From: Siphonodentalium dalli
Lineage: Eukaryota; Mollusca; Scaphopoda; Gadilida; Siphonodentaliidae
NCBI GenBank assembly: GCA_032622095.1
Contig: CP136066.1
Coordinates: forward strand, 231,700,961-231,764,960
DNA: 64,000 nt
Direction of reading: 5' to 3'
Shown: piece by piece, positions 54,812 to 64,000 of the stretch
Layout of the letters: every line of letters starts with the position of its first letter
Numbering within the stretch: position 1 is the stretch's first letter
Program-made: the position numbers and the translations under genes
Notes under the pieces: model-generated
Told to the model about the DNA's origin: nothing
The model's input: the letters and a program-made list of their open reading frames with translations, nothing else
Databases searched by the model: none

Positions 54812-57800
54812 AAGATTCCTGGAGTAATTATAAGCACTTTTTTGAAAAAGGTCGTATTATGTAATCTGTCTGTCCGTCTTGTCTTGTCTGTCTGCCCCGT
54901 CCGTTAACATTTTTGGTTTCCGATCGATAACTTGAGTTTGTATTATTTGATCTGAACCCGCTCCTATTTTTTTCTTGCATGTCACCAGAAACACAGGTAT
55001 ATTTTGTTTGCCTTACCAGTAACTTGGAAAACAGTTCAATGATGTATATGTAGTTATAAAGTCATGTTCTATTTCTTAATCTTAGCAAGACTCTTGACTC
55101 CTGCATTAATATGTATATACTCTACAAATAAGAGCTGCTAATCCCATAAAAGACGTATCCGCCCACATGAATTTGTAACTTGTTTTGGCCATGATGTTTA
55201 ATAAAAGATTTCATAAAGTATTGGGTTCTCATTTCAGATACAACACATTCTGCTATGAATACTCCACAGTTCTGACATTGTGCCATATAGATATACAGTC
55301 AGCTTTGTGCCAGAAGGCAAACAGGTATGTCATTGTTCACTATTTCTCTATTTCAATATTTTTTGCCATTTATTTTGAGCTATTGCTATGGTCTTATTTT
55401 TTGTCAATTAAATTGGGGGAAATGAGTGCATTAGCTCGTATAAGACATTACACAATCCCCCTGTGACTGGAGTTAATTAGCTCTTTAGATCAGTGCATGC
55501 ACCTTGTATTAAGAGCTATTGATTCAGTTATTTAATTAATTTCCTCAACGATTCATTGTAATTTCTTCTATATGATGCTGTAGGTTTTCATGTTTTAGTC
55601 AATAAACATTAGATTACATTATATTCTAATATTTATTTATTTTTATTGACAATTACAAACAAGTAGAAATGGTCTGGGGTTATTTATATTTATTTCGAGG
55701 AAAGTTGAAAATAAAATAAAAAAATATAATAAAATGAAAAATCACCCCCTCCCCAACCCCTATGTTTTTCTTGCATGTCACCAGAAACACAGGTATATAT
55801 TTTTTTGGCCTTCCCGGCATCTTGGAAGACAGTTCAATGATATATATGTACTTATATCGTCATGTCCTATTTCTTTAAAGTGCAGGTTGTAATAATTAAG
55901 ACCACCCGATATCTGTTAATTAACCACGCTTAATCTGGTCAATGTGGTCTAGAGTGTTCAAAGAAATAACACCGCAGATGAAGCAGTTGCTAATTTTGCT
56001 CCCGACATCAATCAGAGTGTAAGCCCTCCTCTTTGCTAAGAATAGTCGGCCTCTTTCGGAGAACTTCGGAAATGACGTCACAAGTTGAAGGTTGAAGACG
56101 TATTTCCCCCAGTCCGCGAATGTAAACAACGAATGTTTTAAAGATATGTTTCGATAAAACACTCACGTTTTCGAGTACTTTGCATGTAATTTGCATGTAA
56201 GTTTTCTACACGCTGTACACGCAGTGCTTTACTTGTGAGTAGCAGCTATTGCATTCGTCAGATCGCAACCAAATGACGAAATACTGACATCACTGTGGGA
56301 AAAATGTGTTAGTTTATTCCACAGGCCTTCTAATTTCTAAATAGTGATAATTGAGTGATAAATATTTTTTAATAAATTAGTCCACTTACCGTAATATAGA
56401 GAATAGATGAATTAAAATTTGTATTTATTAAGATCTCAGTCACTGTTTTGAAGGCCTGTACACGTGGTTTCTTCAGAAATACAAAAAACAAAAAAACTTC
56501 GAACAACTGTACAGGCCTATTCACAGTACTGTAAGTTGGCTTTTGATGTGTTCAGTTGCTCCCAAAAGCATCGTGAGTGAGTTTTCACTTGATGGCAATT
56601 TGAATTTAAATCCAGGTGTTGTCACAAAATTATATTAAAATGAAATGAAATACAATATATAGTGTTCTTAAATCACCCAATTGTGCAACTTCAAGCGCAT
56701 GACTACATGAGTTGGACCCGTCCATAGACCTACCCCTATTTCTGAGCATACCCTCTAATATTTCACCCTATGCATCTTAGCAGTGGTGAAGGGGTACCGG
56801 TATCATAGAGTGGGCCGCAGAATTGACAGGTTGGGGGGGGGGGGTCTCTGAAGAGGATCCAAGGATTGCGGCCAAGGTTGCCTCGGACTAAATAATCGCA
56901 GTATAACCGCTCCATTTAACTGATATCCAGGATCCAGCAAATAGCCTGCATTAATTGTAAGCAGCTTTATACCACAACATTCTTCAAACTTTAGATAGTG
57001 TTTGGCTCAAATTACAAATATAATGTTGTCGATGTAATTTATCCTTGTTGCTCTTGGTTTAATATTGAAGATAGGTATAATTCTTTGTCAACTACCGGTA
57101 TATCAATTGCCATGGCATGTAGTCAATATTTTCTTAACTGGTATGCATGATTTCACCTCCCTCTCTCTTAAAATTAAGTTTCTACATGTAGTAACTGGTG
57201 TTTGGGATTCTGGGTGGAGGGGCAGTAGTGGTGGGTATATGTTAAAATGATTGTATTCTCAGTTTTTGAATTCATTTCCCTGAAATTATAAGAAGTTTAT
57301 GTCCTCAGGTAAACAAATATTTAAAAAACAAAATGGCACAGCACTTAATCTGCCAAACATTGGTATTTACATGTATATCAAATTCACGGGGCAATAATTA
57401 AGTTAATTAAACATGTAGTGAGGCATCCACAGCTAAGCACTGTAAGTGCACGTAGCCATGTTCCTGTTTCACCCTCTCTGCATGCTGGTCACTAAAATAA
57501 GACTCATTTAAATTCAAAAACCTTTGTATGACTATATTGTGGCAAATATGATTTAGTGGGTGATATATTGTGGCAAATATGATTCAGTGGGTTATGGGAG
57601 GCCAAATTCACATTTAATAATTAATTGTGCTTAAGCGCAATTCATGGTTATATGTAACAAAACACCCCTGGTGAATAAATAGGTTTCTCCATAACTTAGC
57701 ATTAACTCCTATTGACATCTCACTTCTTGGTTTCATTGGTTTGGATGGGTAGGGAGCTAGCCCAACTTATTTATCAAAATGGCTGACTCGCAATAGTATC

Positions 57801-58161
57801 ACCTTCTGTTTTAGTTGGAGCGATTCGTGATAGCATTATATTATCTTCGGTATATATTAGTTGGGGCTACTTGCAATAGCATTACTTTCTGTATTAGTCG
57901 GGGCGACATTGATTTTCTTCAATTTTCGAGTATACAGGCACACCATATGAGGGAAGCAAGCCCTCGGTGACACCACATTCACACTATATGATCATGGAAA
58001 TACTATAGATTTGTGCAAGAGCTGCTGATTTAATAAGAAAAACTAGAGCTTCAGGACTGAGACACCAAAGCTCCAGTAATTACACACCATTTTGTGGACA
58101 GGGATGCTGATAATATGAAAATAGGGTTTTTTCCCCCTGATTTAAGTCAATAAGTAAACCA
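54812..58161. other. Repeat-bearing intergenic stretch
   Basis: Known repeats are a GAGTTATGGCC-family start (54840-54960), a block at 55085-55200 repeated at 61262-61385 (GTATATACTCTACAAATAAG, GTAACTTGTTTTGGCCATGA) and the TTAATTAGCTCTTTA repeat (55430-55560). A block at 57535-57660 (GGAGGCCAAATTCACATTTA, TGCTTAAGCGCAATTCAT) is inverted at 58690-58770. A weak exon candidate is at 55238-55324. No gene was established. Confidence 0.45.
55238..55324 (+). other. Candidate isolated exon (weak)
   Basis: TTCTCATTTCAG precedes and AACAG/GTATGT follows. One of three frames is open (YNTFCYEYSTVL...ALCQKANR, 28 codons plus partial codons at both ends). I know no family with this peptide and found no partner exon, so chance is quite possible. 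Confidence 0.15.
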
Positions 58162-58163
58162 TA

Positions 58164-58373
58164 CAGTAATGCTCTAATTAATCGACTCCTTAACCACAGC
58201 AGAATTATGGATAACTTTTCAGGATTTAGTCGGAAATATGGCTTGTTGCCATTCATTGGAAAGCTCTCAAAAGCTTTTCGATGAATGGCAACAAGCCATA
58301 TTTCCGACTAAATCCTGAAAAGTTACCCATAATTCTGCTGTGGTTAAGAAGTCGATTAAATAGAGCATTACTG
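58164..58373. mobile_element. Mariner-like foldback MITE with TA duplication
   Basis: CAGTAATGCTCTAATTAATC at the left faces GATTAAATAGAGCATTACTG at the right. TA stands outside both ends (58162-58163 and 58374-58375). The arms are about 100 bp each and nearly identical, leaving a tiny loop (CTCTCAAAAGC). One arm recurs at 39172-39290. Ends and TA target fit the Tc1/mariner superfamily. Confidence 0.75.
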
Positions 58374-58375
58374 TA

Positions 58376-58942
58376 TGAGGTAAGAAAGCCCCCATGCAGT
58401 GACACCGCATGCATGTTAGGATATTACCATAGTAAAGGCTAAAATCTGTGCAAAAATACATTAAAAACATCATACAAAACATTACTAGAGTTCCGGGAAG
58501 GCGACATCAATTCTTTGGATAGAGGGATGCTGATAATATGTAATTAGGGGATTCTCCTTGTTGAACACATACTCACAGTTTGATTGTTGAGTACAGGTCA
58601 AAATTAGCCCAATGCTCATCTTGTGTTGCTAGGTGATACACCAGGTCATGCTAATAGTTTATGGGTAGGTTAGATAGTAGTCACAATTACACTTAATCGC
58701 AATTGATTGCGCTTAAGCGTAATTAATCACGCTTAAGCGCAATTCATTATTAAATGTGAATTTGGCCTCCCATAGTGGGTGACTGTTCTTCATTTCAAGA
58801 TCTCTCGCTTTCTATATATGTATAAATATCAAGGAACTTCTAGCTCAATCTCATCAGCTATTGATCACGGCCATGCAACTACTATTTTCAGCATTCTGTG
58901 TTAGAATATCATGTACGTGGTTCTGTCTCCAGTTTCCAGAGA
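58376..58942. other. Stretch with CTTAAGCG repeat
   Basis: GCGCTTAAGCGTAATTAATC and its inverse form a small palindrome near 58708-58745, related to 57620-57650. No gene was recognised. Confidence 0.4.
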
Positions 58943-58946
58943 TTAA

Positions 58947-59430
58947 AGGTACTCAATCCGAACAGAGGGTCCCCATCTCAACAGATTCCAACAACAACAA
59001 TCCGATCAGAGGATCCTATATTACTATTTCTTTGGCTTTGGGGTAAAAAATATTTGATTCGAGTCGAGGAACCCATCAAACAAAGCTCAGAGTTATTAGA
59101 TACATGTATTGATTTTTGAAATTTGTTATTTACTCGAGATGAGTACTAATAATTGCCTTCAACTTCCGTAATATGCTCGGGATGTGTACACCAAAATCTA
59201 TTCAAACAGACAAGGATGGATAACTCTAAAATCAAGTGGTAATAATAATGCAATTATGACTGAGTTCTGGACCAGAAAGTATTCCCGATAATGAAAAATA
59301 ATAGATTTCTAAAATCGATATCTAACAAATCTGAGCTTTGATGGGTGACTTCCTCGACTCGAATCAAATATTTTTGACCCCGAAGCCATTGAAATAGTAA
59401 TTGAGAGGAGTTTTATCGGATTGAGTACCT
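58947..59430. mobile_element. Foldback MITE with TTAA duplication
   Basis: AGGTACTCAATCCGA at the left and TCGGATTGAGTACCT at the right are exact inverses, and TTAA stands outside each end (58943-58946 and 59431-59434). Inner parts also pair (ATTTGATTCGAGTCGAGGAA with CCTCGACTCGAATCAAATAT). At 484 bp it has no coding capacity; TTAA suggests piggyBac-type movement. It is distinct in sequence from family C. Confidence 0.75.
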
Positions 59431-59434
59431 TTAA

Positions 59435-60704
59435 AGGGGTACTGTACGCCATTTTCATTAAATTTCCGGTGACAACAACGATCTAATATCGATAATATAT
59501 AGAAACATAAAAGTAATTTGAGTCGAAGATGTATTCTGTAAACACTCAGGTTAATAATAGGCTATCTTAAAATTTAATAATTTAAAAGTTAATAATTTGA
59601 TATAAATTGAATTTATGACTGGAGCCATAAAATGGCGTCAATTAAATTACGAATTTCCGTAATCAAATAAAGTAATTGAGGGATACTGGATTGTTAAACC
59701 GATCGCACACACAAATGTGGACTAAATCACGAAAAAGTACTGTTCCCAATATTCTACAGTGGTTTAGGTATCAATTAGTTATGGTATCAATTTATTTCTC
59801 TGAAAGATGTGGGCAACTGGGTATATCAGTCTATCAGAAACACACACAATCACCCTGTACTATTAATATCGCGCCCCGTACTCTTATTTATATGGACACC
59901 CCCCCCCCCTGTACTTTTATTTCACCTCGGCTATTATTTGGATCTCGATCGAGAGTAGTGCTACAATCTCTCTGCACCGTCCAAATTATTTCTAGAATGT
60001 TACATTGTTGCCGGAATTTGGTGGATCTGTGACATTTAATAAACAATTATGACAGTTCAAACTCTGATCTGTGAATTGTCGATATGTACGGTAGAAAGTC
60101 TATCGCAAATGCGAAATCACAATGTCGCAGACAACAACAAAAATAGAATAGCTGAACATCGAAATGCATGCTGTGTCGACCAATTTTAATCAACGTTACA
60201 CAAACAATGCAGTCTTCAACTTGTAGCGTCGCTTTTCATAATTTTGCCGATTCAAAAATATTTTTCCGTGACGTCGTCTTTGATGACGCGCTGTATGAAA
60301 ACAGAGCCAGCGTTTTGGTGTAAACAATATTTAATTTCGAACAAAACATGTAATACATACAAACAATTTGACATAAATAATAATAATGTTCAAAACGGGG
60401 ATTAGACAACAAGCCTAAAAGGCTTTTATCAAGTCTTTTCCTCGGAGAAGGAAGTTTACCCTTGGTATCAGACTAGTACCATATAGGGTAAATTTAGCAG
60501 ACGGGGATAACATGTTAGATCCGAAAAAATATTGTTCAAGAAGGGGTTATAGAGGGATAGAGTACAGGAAGGAAGAACAAACCTGCACTCATTGGTTCGA
60601 TGGATATTGGGGATACATTGATCAACGCTAATCGATATCATTGGGATAAGAGAAAAGAACTAAGAAATAAGATAGTGGACATGAATGGAAGCGGTTATTT
60701 TTCA
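59435..60704. other. Unassigned stretch
   Basis: The 118-residue frame at 59676-60032 shows no family resemblance and has no splice context. A C run is at 59899-59908. Nothing else was recognised. Confidence 0.35.
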
Positions 60705-61115
60705 GTGAAATAAACGTGATATAAAAATAGGACAGATGGACGGACGGACTGACATGTTATGCAATGCAATTTGTCCTACATATGATTGACATAGACCGGG
60801 TCAAGTTTCTAGCCTGTATATGGTTATAATGCATAAAAGGGCTGTGGATGTACTAGAAACAACATAGTCATATACTTATACAGTGCATGTAATTCACGAT
60901 ATACTTATAACGATGAGCAGACGAGAAGTGAGTTGGGTGACTGAACCAAGCCGGTGAAATAAACGTGATATAAAAATAGGACAGGTGGACGGACGGACTG
61001 ACATGTAATGCAATTTGGCCTACATATGATTGGCATACACCGGGTCAAGTCTCTAGCCTGTATATGGTTATGGTGCATAAAAGGGCTATGGTGTACTAAA
61101 AAAACATAGTCATAT
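60705..61115. repeat. Tandem duplication with ~250-bp period
   Basis: GTGAAATAAACGTGATATAA, GGACGGACGGACTGACATG and TAGCCTGTATATGGTTAT occur at 60705-60880 and again at 60954-61115 with few changes. Confidence 0.8.
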
Positions 61116-63114
61116 AATTATACTGTGCAATACGATTTACGATATACTTACAAAGCCAGCGTTTTGCAAAAGCGACTTTTACTCTGCAGTGGGTCACTAT
61201 TTGGAGTTGAATTACATAAATGCGCGCATACAACCGAAATAATCGCGACCTACACTTTAATAGCAAGACTCTTGACTCGTACAATATGTATATACTCTAC
61301 AAATAAGAGCTGCTACCGGTAATCCCATAAAAGACGTACCCTCAAACATGAATTTGTAACTTGTTTTGGCCATGACATTTAAAGGCCCACTTCATTTTTG
61401 AACCCCCAGATTACTTTTTATATAATAGTAGCTGGTGGGCCCCGACTTTGTCCGGGCTGTTTCCCCTCTGCTTTCCGAGAAAGGCTCGATTTCATCTTAA
61501 ATTGACCATTTTGTAGTTCAAGGTCCGGTCAGGGTCACGGTTTGCTAGGTATCAAATTTTTTTGAAATCCGCCCAAAATAATCATATTTTATGGCATAGA
61601 TTGACAAGATATATCTAACCGTATATCTTATCTTATGTTATATTGTAAATACCTCCTATGTCAGGAGAACCGACGTTGGCATACACACTCACACGGCTGT
61701 ATAGACTTTGTGTTAGTATTGTTATTCTATATGTAGGGGTATTTTTAGTAGGACTTGTTAGTACTTTTACATATATACATACATGGAGGAGTATTTTTAC
61801 CATGCTTGCGAACCAGACTGGCACTCAACTTGACAGGCCTGAAATTTTTATGTCTATTCTTATGCATACCCTGTTTAGTGCTGAAACCGTTTACCTAATT
61901 TTGTAGCTGGTTAACCGCGACGTGTAACCGGATCATAACTGGTTATCCCCCATTTTCAACCTATGACTTTATACTGATTATTTATACTATAATTTGTACC
62001 AATATATCAGCATAATTTGATTTATTAACTGTATGGCAAACTCGTGTAATGTTTACACAGACAGAGCTTGTATTAAACGAATGTAAATCACCAAACACGA
62101 ACGTCACAAAGCCACATGTTGACAACTTGGCAGATGACACAGTGAACTAAAACTCGCAGTTTTTTATAAATAGACGTGTCATGCTTGACCTATTTGTACT
62201 GCAGTTGCGACTGCTACCTGACTTGTTATCGTTCTCATTTTGGGAAGAATATTGTGTGACCTATATACATGTTCATACATGCAAATATCGACAGTTTTGT
62301 ATTGCCATTATAGCGATTGCGCGACTGGCTGATTATTAAGTCATGTGACTCAGGTATTCTAACCGCTGGGTGTTTTTTTAGCGATTTGAGATAGATAGGA
62401 TGACTGACGACCGATAAACACAATTATGAAGTTTGTGAACTTTATGTAGTTAACAAATGAAAGTTTAAAAAAACAGCTGAAAACCTGCTAAAAACACTGT
62501 TTTCTGTTAGAAGACAGTCAAATACTGAGAATTAGTCATTATGATGCAAATAAGTCCGACTGCAGGGGAACACCATTTTGATTCGAGTTCATTTGAACTT
62601 CATCGACTGAGATTACTCAAACTCAGTAATGTTAGAAGTATAGACCGAGCGTATGTAAATAGGGTTGGTTCTCAGAGTTTGCATTCTGCGGCTCTGCCAA
62701 TTTCTCTTTGAAATGTGCCCAGACATCTGATTTACTAATTTCTTGGGTATCCATGATACTATCTACAAGTAGTCAGTCGGAGAGTAGATGTCAAATGACC
62801 ACGCCGTATACTGCAGTGAAAACGATTGTATTGATCTTTGCCGATGACCCAGTGGCGTCAGTGCACATGTTTTACCAGACATCGGAACATCAAAGATGAC
62901 GTCATGCATCTTTGATGTTTACCGGCTAATGCCAGACTATGTAATATTCCATTCATGGAAGACTTGATCTGGCACCAGATTTTCACTTTTAATATGCGTA
63001 ATTGCGAATGTATACCCCCTGAGTGATAACGTTTGTAGCAAAATTGATAAAGTACTCGTGTTTAAAAGCTACTGTTATCAGTCTATGCCGATTAAGGACC
63101 TGAATACGTTAGTT
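61116..63114. other. Mostly unassigned stretch
   Basis: 61262-61385 repeats 55085-55200. A palindrome around TGACGTCA, with arms CATCAAAGATGACGTCATGC and ATCTTTGATG, lies at 62888-62920. No exon or RNA gene was found. Confidence 0.4.
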
Positions 63115-63155
63115 TTTATACGCCCTTTTTGAAAAAAGGTCGTATTATGTTATCA

Positions 63156-63186
<31 letters not shown>

Positions 63187-64000
63187 CGTCCGTCTGTCCG
63201 TCCGTGTTTACTAATGACTACTTATGTGGCTAAGATTGTGTAAAATGGATATTTATGTGCATAACTTCCGTTGCGTGGCTAGCCACGTAACAGCTTTCAG
63301 ATGGACGTTAAAAAATGATCTATTTGGCCTTATCAGCTTATTTAATTTTGTAGTCACTCAAAATTTGGAAAAAAAAAGTCCATCGATTTAGACATCCATG
63401 ACCTGTCAATAGGAGATGTCGGACACTGACGGACATTTATGTGGCTAGCCACCCAATCACGGACCTGTCAGTTTCTCCTATTCCACTGTCCCAGTTGCTG
63501 TGAGCAAGTTTTTGAGTTTTAATCAGCTTCTTCTGCTGTAATTCCAACATGTTATGAATCCATAATCTGGAGTTTTATCACTATCTACTACTTGATAGCC
63601 ACATAAAATTTTATGGCTACTTGAGAAGCCACATAAAAACTAAAGCCACATTACCATTTCTAGCCACATAGGTCGGAGCCACATATCTACCCATTTGTTC
63701 GTCCGTCCGTCCGTCCGTTAACATTTTTGGTTTCCGATCGATAACTCCAGTTTGGATTATTTGATCTGAACCAAAGTTGTTATGTGTATTTCCCAGCTAA
63801 AGATACGGGCCAAGTTCGAATATGGGTTATGTCCAATTATTTTGACATGAGTTACGGCCCTTTTTCGACTTAGAATTTTACCGTCTGTTAATATTTTTGG
63901 TTTCCGACCGATAACTCCAGTTTGGATTATTTTATCTGAACCAAAGTTGGTATGTGTATTTTCCCAGCTAAAGATACAGGCCAAGTTCGAATATGGGTTC
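63115..64000. repeat. GAGTTATGGCCC-type dispersed repeat, at least two units
   Basis: CGCCCTTTTTGAAAAAAGGT, CTGTC/CCGTC tracts, GGTTTCCGATCGATAACTCC, GTATTTTCCCAGCTAAAGAT and TTCGAATATGGGTTATGTCC repeat at about 63720-63880 and 63895-64000. The repeat runs off the window end. Confidence 0.6.

Noticed and set aside
59676-60032. 118-residue frame
   Set aside because: No motif, no splice context, ordinary A/T-rich composition.

Overview
The window is repeat-rich animal DNA, most likely from a lophotrochozoan and probably a marine mollusc. Supporting signs are intron-split genes with animal-type splice sites, animal-type U5 snRNA and 5S rRNA genes, L2/CR1-like and other non-LTR retrotransposons, a tRNA-derived SINE, many foldback MITEs, and tandem arrays covering roughly a fifth of the sequence. 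The species cannot be named from the sequence alone. Bacterial features (operons, ribosome binding sites, CRISPR arrays) are absent.

The only host protein gene I can assemble is a + strand RBM34 homologue (nucleolar protein with two RRMs, related to yeast Nop12). Its visible part has five exons: 6920-6980, 17852-17894, 20991-21109, 26958-27065 and 28433-28714. They encode the end of RRM1, all of RRM2 and a Lys/Arg-rich tail, and their phases agree throughout. The N-terminal exons were not found and probably lie left of the window. The last intron (27066-28432) has the signals of a U12-type AT-AC intron. The other introns are filled with arrays and insertions: a ~62-bp minisatellite of about 120 copies (8310-17591) split by a Harbinger-like element, a 75-bp minisatellite of 29 copies with a 600-bp higher-order repeat (18213-20392), and about 20 tandem copies of the exon/5' splice site junction of RBM34 itself (21110-21158 and 24625-25963). 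That last array is split by a 3.47-kb hAT-like element which itself carries a decayed LINE.

Left flank (1-6919): a nearly intact L2/CR1-like LINE on the minus strand (836-3930, one frameshift), small palindromic repeats and a 22-bp G run.

Right of RBM34 (29-48 kb): palindromic MITEs, including TTAA-flanked elements with 69-bp near-perfect palindromes, a SINE inserted into one such palindrome, a second Harbinger-like element (34215-37048), a 50-bp minisatellite, an RT fragment, and a diverged 42-bp minisatellite enclosed by long inverted repeats (about 42.88-45.44 kb).

48.8-50.4 kb holds a small-RNA cluster: a U5 snRNA gene (+), a 5S rRNA gene (-) and a U6 snRNA relic (-). The rest (50-64 kb) has duplicated CCAAT/CACGTG-rich non-coding blocks, two clear foldback elements (58164-58373 with TA duplication, 58947-59430 with TTAA duplication), a long-armed inverted repeat (53443-54811) and dispersed mollusc-type repeats, with no convincing protein gene.
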